This document shows, piece by piece, positions 48,228 to 58,031 of a stretch of DNA of 64,000 bases (position 1 is its first letter; each line of letters opens with the position of its first letter). The DNA is taken from positions 1 through 64,000 of the forward strand of contig CALYQL010000004.1 in assembly GCA_945285915.1 (NCBI GenBank), in the 5' to 3' direction. The stretch comes from an uncultured Bartonella sp. (GTDB taxonomy: Bacteria > Pseudomonadota > Alphaproteobacteria > Rhizobiales > Rhizobiaceae). The notes below the pieces were generated by a model. The model worked only from the letters and a program-made list of their open reading frames with translations, made no database searches and had not been told where the DNA came from. The position numbers were made by a program, and so were the translations under genes.

Positions 48228-48880
48228 TGCGTGTTTTACTGGTTGAGGATGACAAGTCATTGGGGCGCGCTGTACGCGACCATATTGTTAACCAGAATAA
48301 CGCTGTTGATTGGGCAGAAACATTGGACGATGCTTTTGCGTCTGTTGAAACAATAGACTATAATTTTATTCTGCTTGACCTTCGCCTTCCTGATGGCAAC
48401 GGCCTTGATTTTTTAAAAACAATCCGCGCTAAAAATATCTTAACCCCTGTTGTTATTTTAACTGCGCACGATCAGGTCAGTGAGCGTATAGAAGGACTAA
48501 ACTGCGGCGCTGATGACTATCTTGTCAAACCTTTTGACCTGTTTGAATTAACGGCACGTATGGGGGCTGTTACACGACGCATCATTGGTCAGGGCAAATC
48601 CGATGTTGTTCTCGGTGATATGACGATTGATATCAGCAACAAACGTATTTTCTTACAAGGCAAGGAAATTGAGCTGAGCAGCCGTGAATGGGCTATTGTT
48701 GAATATATGGCAAGCCACCCCAATATGCTGGTTACAAAATCACAGATTGAAGATACTATTTACGCCTTTGGTTCTGAAATCGAAAGCAACACGGTTGAAG
48801 TTTACATAAGCCGACTAAGAAAGAAAATTGGCAAAGACCGTATTAAGACATATCACGGTCGAGGATATAGTTTATGCTGA
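48227..48880 (+). CDS. OmpR-type response regulator, PmrA/BasR-like
   Basis: A 217-residue regulator. The receiver has the acidic pair E7-D8-D9 and phospho-acceptor D51 (ILLDLRLPDG), then T and K at TAHDQ and LVKPFD. The C-terminal winged-helix DNA-binding domain ends NTVEVYISRLRKKIGKDRIKTYHGRGYSL. The ATG overlaps the eptA stop as TAATG; a longer frame to 48191 is not needed. Coupled to its kinase by ATGCTGA overlap. Likely activates this operon, by analogy to PmrA. Confidence 0.9.
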   Translation: MRVLLVEDDKSLGRAVRDHIVNQNNAVDWAETLDDAFASVETIDYNFILLDLRLPDGNGLDFLKTIRAKNILTPVVILTAHDQVSERIEGLNCGADDYLVKPFDLFELTARMGAVTRRIIGQGKSDVVLGDMTIDISNKRIFLQGKEIELSSREWAIVEYMASHPNMLVTKSQIEDTIYAFGSEIESNTVEVYISRLRKKIGKDRIKTYHGRGYSLC

Positions 48881-50205
48881 TAAAATGGGCTCGCAGTAAT
48901 AGTCTAACGCGAAAGCTTATTATTTCTGTCACATGCATGAATTTAATCTTCTGGATTATTGCATGTGGCATGGCAGCCTTGGCCATGTATGAAGAATATG
49001 GCGAGTCCTTTGACGGAACATTACAGGTCACTGCGGAGCGTCTATTGCCACTGACCCTTGACGATATTCAAAAAAAGGATCCCAACTCCAACCTTCTAAT
49101 CAGAACAGATAACCATAATACACCAGCCGAATATACCACCTACCAGGTTTTGGATAAAAATGGCAAAATAGTTATGCGCTCCGAAGATGCCCCGTTAAAA
49201 CCCTATGGTGCACCATTGGAAACGGGTTTCTTTAAGACAAGGAAATGGCGTGTCTATTCTCTCGTCAGCCAAAACGGAGATTATGTCATACAGGTTGCCG
49301 ATCGCCTTTCTGAACGGCGTGAAGCCGTGCGTGAGGCAATGACCGCGATGCTTATCTCAGCATTATTGCTTATCCCCCTAAGCGTTGTTGCTATAGGTTT
49401 TGTTCTAACCAGACAACTTCGCCCTATTAAGAAATTAAGCAATAATATTTCCGAAAAAGATACCGGAAATATGCAACCGATCGCAAGCACAGCCATGCCA
49501 GATGAATTTCTGCCGATTATTAGTTCGGTCAACAGTTTGCTTGCAAAACTAAAAGCGGCGTTGGAAGCTGAACGTTCATTTACTTCAAACAGTGCGCATG
49601 AAATACGCACACCAATTGCTGCGGCCTTAGCGCACACACAAATTCTTATGGAGCAAGTCCCACAAGCCTATCACGAGCGCGCAAAAGAAGTTGAAAGTGC
49701 CCTTCAACGGCTGCGGCGTTTAAGTGAAAAATTTCTGCAACTTGCACGAGCGGACTTGCAATTGGGCACCAGTGAAATTTTGGTCGATCTGATACCTTAT
49801 ATTAAAACTGTTATTGATGATTTTGCCTGCTCCAGCACGACAGAGCGTCGTATTCATGCCGACTATAAGGTCACAACACTTGAAAAACACCTTAACGGCG
49901 ATGCTTTTGGCATTATAATACGCAATTTGTTAGAAAATGCCCTTAATTACAGTACAGATTCATCAATAATAGATATTTTTATTGAAAAGAATAGTATCAT
50001 CATTGCCAATGATTGTCCTGTCCTTAACGAAAAACAACTGAAATACATTAGCCAACGCTTTTATAGTGGTGATAACCATAAAGATGGCTCAGGACTTGGA
50101 TTATCAATTGTGGAAGCGCTTGCAAAAACAATGCCGATAAAAATTACTTATTTGTCGCCTAGGGACGGAAGTGACCGTGGTTTTCAAGTCAACATCGATA
50201 TGTGA
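48874..50205 (+). CDS. Sensor histidine kinase, PmrB/BasS-like
   Basis: A 443-residue kinase. Two membrane helices (about residues 15-37 and 155-175) flank a periplasmic sensor of about 110 residues. A HAMP segment follows, then the H-box NSAHEIRTPIAAALAHTQIL and the ATPase with N-box LLENALNYS and G-box GSGLGLSIVEALAK. Periplasmic acidic Exx-type residues near YEEYGESFDG could bind cationic ligands, as in PmrB, but this is not demonstrated. Partner of the preceding regulator. Confidence 0.88.
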   Translation: MLIKWARSNSLTRKLIISVTCMNLIFWIIACGMAALAMYEEYGESFDGTLQVTAERLLPLTLDDIQKKDPNSNLLIRTDNHNTPAEYTTYQVLDKNGKIVMRSEDAPLKPYGAPLETGFFKTRKWRVYSLVSQNGDYVIQVADRLSERREAVREAMTAMLISALLLIPLSVVAIGFVLTRQLRPIKKLSNNISEKDTGNMQPIASTAMPDEFLPIISSVNSLLAKLKAALEAERSFTSNSAHEIRTPIAAALAHTQILMEQVPQAYHERAKEVESALQRLRRLSEKFLQLARADLQLGTSEILVDLIPYIKTVIDDFACSSTTERRIHADYKVTTLEKHLNGDAFGIIIRNLLENALNYSTDSSIIDIFIEKNSIIIANDCPVLNEKQLKYISQRFYSGDNHKDGSGLGLSIVEALAKTMPIKITYLSPRDGSDRGFQVNIDM

Positions 50206-50698
50206 TGCAAAATTATCTGACATACTATATATTTTTTACTAAATAATTTACGCAATTTGAGTATTATATCCTGCTATTCCGTCTTTTCTATTCTATATAA
50301 AATTCTCATATTAAAATTTTTCCACATCTCAAGGTGAAAAAATTATATAATTCTTACTAATACTCATTGGAATTTTTTTAATAAAAACAATATTTATAAA
50401 AGTATATAATAAAATATATTAAACTTTTCTATCCATAAATATAAAAGTAAAACTATTCTAATTTACTTTATTGACCCAATATGAGCTATTATGCTACCCA
50501 ACGCACGTAGAAGTTGTTATTCTGAGTAAAGGTTGAAAACCGTATAAAAGTTTAGTTATAAAGAGTGACTTTTTTCTAACATTAGATATCATCGGGTGTA
50601 AGAAAATTTTCTGAACAATATATTGGGGTTGTCGGAAATATTTCTGCTAATTTGAAGCATAGTTCACCTCGCCCATTTTTCTTAGGGGGTCGCCTATA
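50206..50698. other. AT-rich intergenic region before the autotransporter
   Basis: 493 bases between the kinase and the autotransporter. Very AT-rich, with no ORF or RNA gene recognised. A possible ribosome site AGGGGG lies at 50684-50689. The promoter is not defined. Confidence 0.4.
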
Positions 50699-53600
50699 AT
50701 GAGCAGCAAAAATACAAATAATTCCTGCAATTTTAGTAAAGTTAGTTCTGTATTTTCTTTTGGAAAATCTAATCTTAAAAAATCTATTTTTGTAACTTCT
50801 TCTGCTTTACTACTTTCAAGTGTTTGCATTACTAAACTTTACGCAGGCTCGGCATGTAACGTAAGTGCCGATTGGAGCGGCGGAACAGCCCCTATAGATA
50901 ATAGCTGCACGGTTAACGATGCAACATTCAATCCGCAATATAGCGACCATTACGTAGGTTCCGCATTGGCTGATGGCGCGGGCACGACACTGACATTAAA
51001 TGGTGATTTATCGGTTATAAAACCTGGCACGTCCGGCATTAGTGGGTTGGATAGGCTTGGTAACCTTGACCCAAGTGTCAATGGTAAAACGAAGTTGGAT
51101 ATCGGCTCGCGCAATGGAATTATACCGCTGGTTGATGCGGGTGGGCAATCATATACAGTCAATGTCTATACCAACACATCTTTTACAACATCGGATTGGG
51201 GAGACGCAAAGGTCCTTAAAGCCCAAGCTGTTGGCGATGACCAATATATTAGTGCCGGTTTTGGCAAAGCATCAAATGGTGCACATATCGATGTCAAATT
51301 TGATGATTTTAAAGGTAACAATCCCTATGGCGCTGCACAAACAACCTATTTTGCATTAAAAAACTCGAATTTAACATGGGCTGACGGTCAGAATAGTGTT
51401 GTAGAATGGCATTCTAAAAACTCGTTTGAATCGCGCGCCTATCAGCTGAAAAAAGAAAATAAAGTAACATCAATTGATGTTCCCAGATTTCCCTATAGCT
51501 TCGTTGACTATAAAGGTGAGACACGTCAATTATCTTCGGTTCAGGATTTGATAAATTATAATTCTGAACTGGTAAATGCGTTAAAAGATCCGAAATACCC
51601 CTCACTAAAAACACAAGACCAGTATAATGCTGCTTTTTCAGTTGCGCAGCCACCAGTTGATACGATTCATGTTGCTGGCCCTGGATCCGATATTGCGACA
51701 ACAGACGAGATTTATGAAGATCCCGGTGATACACGCGCAATGTATGCCAGCAATGGCGGCAAAGTTATCGTCAAATCGGGTGCGCAAATCGACGTAAAAT
51801 TCGATGTCTCCAAATATTCCGGTGCACTTGTTGCCGAAGGTGGTAGCAGTGTCGAGATCGAAAATGGTGCAATCGTTTCCGCACACGGCAATTCAACAGT
51901 TATTCTTGGCTCTGATGATCTTTCAGGGAACCATTCAACCGCTAACAATAATGGTGTTATCAATGCTGGTTTTCGTGAGTCCTATATCCATGATACCACG
52001 GTGGATAACACTAATGAATTTTACTATGGCTCAGGTTTTGAAGCGTTTTATGGTGGCACGGCCACCAATAATGGCATCATCAATGTTTCCATTAACCGGC
52101 AAGCCGAATTAAATTTGGCTTACAGCAATGGCTTTTATCTTTACAGTGTTGGCCATGGCGTAAATAACGGCGTGGTTAATTTGGGTATCAACAATGATGG
52201 TCTCAATGGCCGCAATATTGGTGCTTTTGCCAGTGGCATATACACAACATTTTTAAACGCGGAAAATGGAACAATTTATATCGGCCGCGCCGCCCAATAT
52301 AATCCGTCTAATCCTGAAAGTGTTTCTGATACAAGCAATGCCAACAATACAGAGTTTTACGGTATTTTGGTCGATAACAATGCCACGGCAACCAATGATG
52401 GCAAGGTTATTGTTGGATCGAAAATGCAAAATGCTGTTGCCATGGTCGCTGTTGATGACACGAGTGCTCTTCAGCTTATCAATAATGGTAGCATCATATT
52501 GAATGGCGACACGACAAAAACGACCGGAACCATAGGTGCACGCAATTATGGTTTGGTTGCAAAAGATAACGGCACACAAAATAAAGTTATAAACAATGGC
52601 TCCATCTTTTTGAATGGTACCAATGGCGTTGGCGTTTATGTTTTGTCGACGAAAGATTCACAAAAAGATGCTTTTATTACACTAACAGAAAACAGTGTTA
52701 TTACCGTTTCTGGCTCGGCGCAGGCAGAAAAATTGGTGCGTAATTACGGTGTCTGGGTTGATGGGCGCACTGATGATACACATTTTGCACGCGCCAAAAT
52801 TGACGGACGCATCAAGCTTACTGGCGATGGTGCTGTCGGTGTTTATGTTCGAAATGGTGGTATTGCCCAAATAACGGATTCTGCCAATCCAGAATTTTTG
52901 GATGGTGAAAGACAAATCGGCTTTTATGTCTATGGTACTAAAAGCGGTATCATAAACAGCACAAAAAATATGAGTGTTAACACCAAGGATTCCTCTCTTT
53001 TCCGTATTGATGGTGGAGCGGAATTTTATGGTGATGGTGAACAATTAAAAGCATCCGCCGATAGAAGCATTATTCTGGAAGGTGCTGGTCGTGCATCTGA
53101 TGGGACACAAACAAAAATACTTACCAAAGATGCACGATTGGCAGTCGATGGTAATGGCGCGATTGGCGTATTTATCAATGGTGGTGCTTATGGTCAGATC
53201 AGCGATAAGGACGATGAGGATCGGCAAATATTTCTTGAAGGTGATGGTGCTATTGGCGGTGTCGTTGACGGTCGCTATCATCAGCTGGATTGGAGCTATA
53301 CAACGGCGGAAGATTCCCTCACAGAGCTTCATAACTTTGCCAAAATAGATACTAACGCTAAAAATGTCACTGGCTTTATAACGCGCAATAGCGCCCTTCT
53401 TGTTAATGAAGGCGTTATCAACATGACCAATGGCATTAATGCTACAGGTATTCATGTTATTGAAGGTGGACGGCTAGAAAACAAGGCCGATATCACCATT
53501 GCAAACGGCACTGGTCTTCATGTTGAAGGGGTGGCTGGCAAAGATACCTCGGCAAATGTGGTCAATAACAGCATTATCACCGTGAAAGACGGAACCGCAG

Positions 53601-56600
53601 GTATATACCTTGAAAAGAATGGCTTTTTAAATGCAATGGGTAGTGAAGGTGAAATATCGGTCGCCGGCAGTGCCCATGGTGTATTATTAGCATCGGATGC
53701 AAAAGGTGTTGTGCTTGGTGTTGATAAAATTACTTTGGATGCAAATGGCACCGGCAATGGTATTGAAAACAACATTGTTTCCACTGATGTCAATTTCGCA
53801 GCGCAAATTGCTTTCAAAAAAGCAACCATTGATGTTCTCGGCAATGGTTCTGGTATTAGAACAGCTGTAGCGCTGGTATCACAATATTTGGATCAAAATA
53901 ATACGGCGCAAGATTCCAACGTTACTATTAATGTTGGTGCCAATGGTGTTGGTTATGATTTTCGTAATGCCCAATTAACGGATGCCGTTTTAAATTCGAA
54001 TACGACGATTGGCCGTGGTTATACAGTCAATGTGTCCGATCATGCTACGGGATTACGCACCTATACAACTGGTGAAGTCACCAACCTTGCAACCGTAACA
54101 ATGGAAAGCAATGCTACTGGCACTGCTTGGCTTACAGGAACCGCATCAAAAGTACAAAATGCTGGAACGTTGCAAGCGAAGGGCGATGATGCATTGCTGG
54201 TTGACCTTTCCAACCGCCCTCAAGATGCGGCAACAGGAACAACATTCATCAATGCTGGCAATATATTGGCCAATAAGGCTGAAAATTTGGCCGTTAAGGG
54301 AAGTAATCAGGGCGACCACTTCATTTTCTCAGATGCTGCTTCAAAAATACGTGGACATGTACAAGCCGGTAATGGTGCAGACCAATTGATATGGTCTGGT
54401 GGTACATGGGAAGGTGGTTTTGATATGGGGGGTGGCGACGGCGACCAAGCAACAATTGCTGGCCCTGTTGATACAACCAATTTCAAATATGCATTTGCTG
54501 GCAGTGGACATGACAATAAGTTGACCCTGTCCAATATCGCTGTTTCAGGTGGTTCTTTTTCAAATGGATATAGTCTGACACGCATTGCACCTGAAGGAAG
54601 CGGCGTTGATTTTGGCAATAACTGGCGCGAAATCAATATTGATAATGGCACAAAGCTTACACTAACCAATGACCTTACGAGCCAAGACAGTTTAGACGTC
54701 AATATAAAAGCTGGAAGTACTTTGGTTGTCGACAATAATGCTTATGTTGGCACAAATGGGCATGCAACGATTTTTAACACGCAAGGTACTTCTTCAGCCA
54801 CTGTAAAACTCAACAATTCTGGTCTTATTGACATGAGCGCGAGTGGAAGTAACGTATTCACTGAACGTCTTATTATCAAAGGTGATTACCATAGTGATGG
54901 TGGTGCAATCCGTTTAAACACCGATTTGGCTGGCGATGGTGCGGGTTCAGATCAGCTTGTTATCGATGGCGGCAAAGTGACGGGTACAACCACCCTCTAT
55001 ATCAATGGTGATATTGCCACTATGGCAAGCCAAATAACAAAATTGGAAGGTATCAAGGTTGTTGATGCTCAAAATGGTGCGACAACAGCCGCTGATAGTT
55101 TTGTAATCGGTACTGGTTGGGGACGTGGTTATAAACGCGATGATGGTATTGTTGCTGTTGCTGGTTCTGATACCGCATATGCTTATCTTCTGTATCGCGG
55201 TTCGCCAAGAACTGATGGTAAAAATGACGTTTATAATGACGATCAGATTGCTTCTGATTGGTATTTACGTTCGGGCGAATTTATCGACGACACGGATAAA
55301 AAACCTACTGATCCGGACAATGGTAAAGACAAGCCAGGTGGCGACACTGGTGACACAAATAAACCAGGTGGCAATACCGGTGACCAAAATAAACCGGGCG
55401 GCGATACTGGTGACCAAAATAAACCGGGCGGCGATACTGGTGACCAAAATAAGCCAGGTGGCGATACTGGTGACCAAAATAAACCGGGCGGCGATACTGG
55501 TGATAAAAACAAGCCTGGTGATGACTCTGGTGATAAAAACAAGCCTAGTGATGACACTGGTGACAAAAATAAACCAAGCGACGATACGGGTAAGCAGGAA
55601 AAACCTCATGACCATGACAAAACTGATGACGATAATGGTCATAGTGATAATCATGACACAAACGTCACAGAGGATCATAACAAAGACAATATAACCAACA
55701 ATCCAACAACCGAGCCGGTTAAGGACTATCCAAAGAAGCCGTTTTATGGGCCTTCGACACCACTTTATGAAGCTTATCCGCAGGTATTGTTGAACTTGAA
55801 TAGACTATCAACGTTGCAACAAAGAGTTGGTAATCGTATTTGGGTAGATGGTTCTCAAGTTAGTAGTGACCTAGCAACAAGCGACCAAGCCAATGCACTC
55901 ATAGAGCATCGTGGATTTTGGGGGCGCATGGAAGGTAGTACTGGTAAGGTTACCCCTAACCATTCGCCAACAGAGCAAAATTATGATCTTGATCTTTGGC
56001 GCATGCAAGCCGGTGTTGATGGTTTGCTGAAAGAAACAAACCAAGGCAGTTGGATTGGATCTGTTAGTGGGCATTATGGTAAAGCAGAAGCCGATATCAA
56101 ATCTGACGATGGGCATGGTAAAGTTGAAACCACTGGCTATGGCGTTGGTGCTGCTGCGACATGGTATGGTTATAACGGCACTTATGTCGACTTGCAGTCA
56201 CAAGCCACGTGGTATGAAACCGATTTTAATTCAAAAACATATTCCCAATCGGATACAAAAGATCAAAATGGTTTTGGCTATGCTTTATCGGTCGAAACAG
56301 GGCACCGTTTAGAAATAAACAATGGTTGGTCTGTAACGCCACAAGTTCAGCTTGTATTTTCTTCAGTTGATTTTGATACTTTCCGCGATGGATTGGATAC
56401 AAGGGTGTCTCTTATTGATGGGGACAGTCTGGAAGGGCGCGGCGGCATTGCCATTAACAATAACAGAAGTTGGAAAGCTGATAATGGAGATATCCGTCGG
56501 TTATCATTATATGGCATAACCAATCTCTATTATGAATTTCTTGATGGAACGAAAGTTGACGTATCCGGCACGAGTTTCCGTAATGAGAATAAAGATCTTT

Positions 56601-56746
56601 CCGGCGGCTTGGGATTTGGATCAAGCTATAACTGGAATAATGATGCATGGTCGCTTTATGGTGAAGCAAATGTGCGTAGTGCCTTTAAAAAGGCAAGTGA
56701 CAATTATAGTTTCAATGGAACAATCGGCTTAAGGGCAAAATTCTAG
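50699..56746 (+). CDS. Large autotransporter (type Va) adhesin-like protein
   Basis: A 2015-residue surface protein. A long signal peptide of about 49 residues (cleavage near KLYA|GS) is followed by a passenger of about 1,480 residues. It is rich in Asn, Gly, Asp and Thr and carries repeated phrases of the kind NNGIINVSINR, GDGAVGVYVRNGG and NGAIGVFINGGA, typical of right-handed beta-helix passengers. A linker of nine 10-residue repeats (residues 1547-1636) is followed by a His/Asp-rich stretch (HDHDKTDDDNGHSDNHD). The last about 280 residues are the autotransporter barrel, ending in Phe (LRAKF) for BAM recognition. Role as adhesin or interaction factor is inferred from related Bartonella and Brucella proteins. 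Confidence 0.93.
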   Translation: MSSKNTNNSCNFSKVSSVFSFGKSNLKKSIFVTSSALLLSSVCITKLYAGSACNVSADWSGGTAPIDNSCTVNDATFNPQYSDHYVGSALADGAGTTLTLNGDLSVIKPGTSGISGLDRLGNLDPSVNGKTKLDIGSRNGIIPLVDAGGQSYTVNVYTNTSFTTSDWGDAKVLKAQAVGDDQYISAGFGKASNGAHIDVKFDDFKGNNPYGAAQTTYFALKNSNLTWADGQNSVVEWHSKNSFESRAYQLKKENKVTSIDVPRFPYSFVDYKGETRQLSSVQDLINYNSELVNALKDPKYPSLKTQDQYNAAFSVAQPPVDTIHVAGPGSDIATTDEIYEDPGDTRAMYASNGGKVIVKSGAQIDVKFDVSKYSGALVAEGGSSVEIENGAIVSAHGNSTVILGSDDLSGNHSTANNNGVINAGFRESYIHDTTVDNTNEFYYGSGFEAFYGGTATNNGIINVSINRQAELNLAYSNGFYLYSVGHGVNNGVVNLGINNDGLNGRNIGAFASGIYTTFLNAENGTIYIGRAAQYNPSNPESVSDTSNANNTEFYGILVDNNATATNDGKVIVGSKMQNAVAMVAVDDTSALQLINNGSIILNGDTTKTTGTIGARNYGLVAKDNGTQNKVINNGSIFLNGTNGVGVYVLSTKDSQKDAFITLTENSVITVSGSAQAEKLVRNYGVWVDGRTDDTHFARAKIDGRIKLTGDGAVGVYVRNGGIAQITDSANPEFLDGERQIGFYVYGTKSGIINSTKNMSVNTKDSSLFRIDGGAEFYGDGEQLKASADRSIILEGAGRASDGTQTKILTKDARLAVDGNGAIGVFINGGAYGQISDKDDEDRQIFLEGDGAIGGVVDGRYHQLDWSYTTAEDSLTELHNFAKIDTNAKNVTGFITRNSALLVNEGVINMTNGINATGIHVIEGGRLENKADITIANGTGLHVEGVAGKDTSANVVNNSIITVKDGTAGIYLEKNGFLNAMGSEGEISVAGSAHGVLLASDAKGVVLGVDKITLDANGTGNGIENNIVSTDVNFAAQIAFKKATIDVLGNGSGIRTAVALVSQYLDQNNTAQDSNVTINVGANGVGYDFRNAQLTDAVLNSNTTIGRGYTVNVSDHATGLRTYTTGEVTNLATVTMESNATGTAWLTGTASKVQNAGTLQAKGDDALLVDLSNRPQDAATGTTFINAGNILANKAENLAVKGSNQGDHFIFSDAASKIRGHVQAGNGADQLIWSGGTWEGGFDMGGGDGDQATIAGPVDTTNFKYAFAGSGHDNKLTLSNIAVSGGSFSNGYSLTRIAPEGSGVDFGNNWREINIDNGTKLTLTNDLTSQDSLDVNIKAGSTLVVDNNAYVGTNGHATIFNTQGTSSATVKLNNSGLIDMSASGSNVFTERLIIKGDYHSDGGAIRLNTDLAGDGAGSDQLVIDGGKVTGTTTLYINGDIATMASQITKLEGIKVVDAQNGATTAADSFVIGTGWGRGYKRDDGIVAVAGSDTAYAYLLYRGSPRTDGKNDVYNDDQIASDWYLRSGEFIDDTDKKPTDPDNGKDKPGGDTGDTNKPGGNTGDQNKPGGDTGDQNKPGGDTGDQNKPGGDTGDQNKPGGDTGDKNKPGDDSGDKNKPSDDTGDKNKPSDDTGKQEKPHDHDKTDDDNGHSDNHDTNVTEDHNKDNITNNPTTEPVKDYPKKPFYGPSTPLYEAYPQVLLNLNRLSTLQQRVGNRIWVDGSQVSSDLATSDQANALIEHRGFWGRMEGSTGKVTPNHSPTEQNYDLDLWRMQAGVDGLLKETNQGSWIGSVSGHYGKAEADIKSDDGHGKVETTGYGVGAAATWYGYNGTYVDLQSQATWYETDFNSKTYSQSDTKDQNGFGYALSVETGHRLEINNGWSVTPQVQLVFSSVDFDTFRDGLDTRVSLIDGDSLEGRGGIAINNNRSWKADNGDIRRLSLYGITNLYYEFLDGTKVDVSGTSFRNENKDLSGGLGFGSSYNWNNDAWSLYGEANVRSAFKKASDNYSFNGTIGLRAKF
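55337..55606 (+). repeat. Nine 30-bp repeats coding the passenger linker
   Basis: Nine in-frame 30-bp units encode decapeptides like GGDTGDQNKP. The middle units are nearly identical at DNA level (GGCGATACTGGTGACCAAAA), the outer ones diverge to GDDSGDKNKP and SDDTGKQEKP. Unit length is a multiple of three, so copy changes keep the frame and simply change linker length between passenger and barrel. Confidence 0.95.
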
Positions 56747-57291
56747 AGTTTAAAAAATTCTGGAAGCTTATATTGGAGCAAATTCGCTACAAGGTAGCCC
56801 CTATTGCCAAACAAACTATAGTCTTTGTGGGAAGCATAAAAACTTTTCACAAAGACTTAAAAACCTAAGCTGTATTTTAGAAAAAAATAAACAGCCCTAT
56901 GAATTGACCAATATTCTATCAAGATAATTATAATCTATAAGCCTTAAAGAACCATATTTATTTTATAATATAATTTTGCATTCAATAATGACAGAATATC
57001 ACATTTTACGCTCACGCCTGTCGAAACGACTTAAAATATTTATAAAAAACATATATTTAAGTTAAATAAGAAAGATTTTTTGTATTTTCTCAAGACTTAA
57101 GAGATATAAATACCTCCACATTGTCTTCCTCTAATTTTCGACCTAACCCTAATCAAAATATTCCACAAAATACCGCTCACAATAATTTGTATGTGAGTAT
57201 AATTTTATTCGTTATTATAATAACTCTAATTTTAAAAAGCTTATTTGATTGGTCGCCTTTTTCGGCCAGTGTTTTTTGGAAGTGAAATTTT
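56747..57291. other. Intergenic region with inverted repeat
   Basis: 545 AT-rich bases between the autotransporter and the GMC operon. AGTCTTTGTG (56820-56829) pairs with CACAAAGACT (56848-56857) around an 18-nt loop and may end the autotransporter transcript. No ORF or RNA gene was recognised. Confidence 0.5.
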
Positions 57292-58014
57292 ATGGAACGT
57301 CGCACATTTTTAAAACTGGCAACCGGTTTTATTGTCGCCGGAACCTTTGTTCAAAAAGGTTACGCGACTGTTATTAATAGCCGTGTGCCATGGCAAGCCA
57401 ATGCAACTAAAACAGATTTTTATCCAGTTATTGAACCTGGTAAATTAGTGTTTTTCACACAAGCCCAGGCCGATGTTGTTGGCGCAATAGCAGACTGTCT
57501 CATTCCATCGGACGATTTGTCCATTGGAGCCAAAGAAGCTGGTTGCGTAACATTTATTGACCATCAATTAGCTGGCGCCTTTGGCCAAGGTAAAAAACAA
57601 TATCGCTTGGGGCCCTTTGTCAAAGGCACGCCAGAGCAAGGGCCGCAATACGACCATGCACCAGCAGAACGTTATAAATTGGGTTTGAAAGCTCTGGATG
57701 ACTATTGCCAGAAAACTGATGGTAAAAGCTTTGATAAATTGTCAAACGAACGGCAGATCGCAATTATCAGCGACATGGAAAAAGGCTCATTGCCATTGGG
57801 GAATAATATAGAGCCGAAAGCATTCTTCGAATTGCTGCTTCAGAATGTTCGTGAAGGATATCTCGCCGATCCGATCTATGGTGGGAACAAAGGTATGGCA
57901 AGTTGGAAAATGGTCGGCTTTCCCGGCGCGCGTTACGATTACCGCGATTTTATGGATCGCAAAGGTGAGGATTGGAAGATTGCGCCAATCAGTCTGGTAA
58001 TGCGTTACAATTGA
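57292..58014 (+). CDS. GMC dehydrogenase small subunit (gluconate 2-dehydrogenase subunit 3 family)
   Basis: A 240-residue protein with a twin-arginine signal: MERRTFLKLATGFIVAG, with RR followed by FLK, and a hydrophobic stretch ending near GYAT. The mature part fits the gluconate 2-dehydrogenase subunit 3 family (phrases FTQAQADVVGAIADCLIPSD, GAKEAGCVTFIDHQL, NVREGYLADPIYGGN). It is needed for maturation and for Tat export of the flavoprotein subunit, which has no signal. First gene of a three-gene operon, 17 bases before the GMC gene. Confidence 0.9.
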   Translation: MERRTFLKLATGFIVAGTFVQKGYATVINSRVPWQANATKTDFYPVIEPGKLVFFTQAQADVVGAIADCLIPSDDLSIGAKEAGCVTFIDHQLAGAFGQGKKQYRLGPFVKGTPEQGPQYDHAPAERYKLGLKALDDYCQKTDGKSFDKLSNERQIAIISDMEKGSLPLGNNIEPKAFFELLLQNVREGYLADPIYGGNKGMASWKMVGFPGARYDYRDFMDRKGEDWKIAPISLVMRYN

Positions 58015-58031
58015 TCTCTTAAGGAAAAACA

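Noticed and set aside
55337-55606. Regular 30-bp repeats that resemble a CRISPR array
   Set aside because: There are no unique spacers, the units are head to tail and in frame with the autotransporter, and no cas genes are near.
55125-55694. A 189-codon frame in another frame of the autotransporter repeat region
   Set aside because: It arises because the 30-bp repeats keep all frames open; the product is a low-complexity repeat and the autotransporter frame is clearly the real one.
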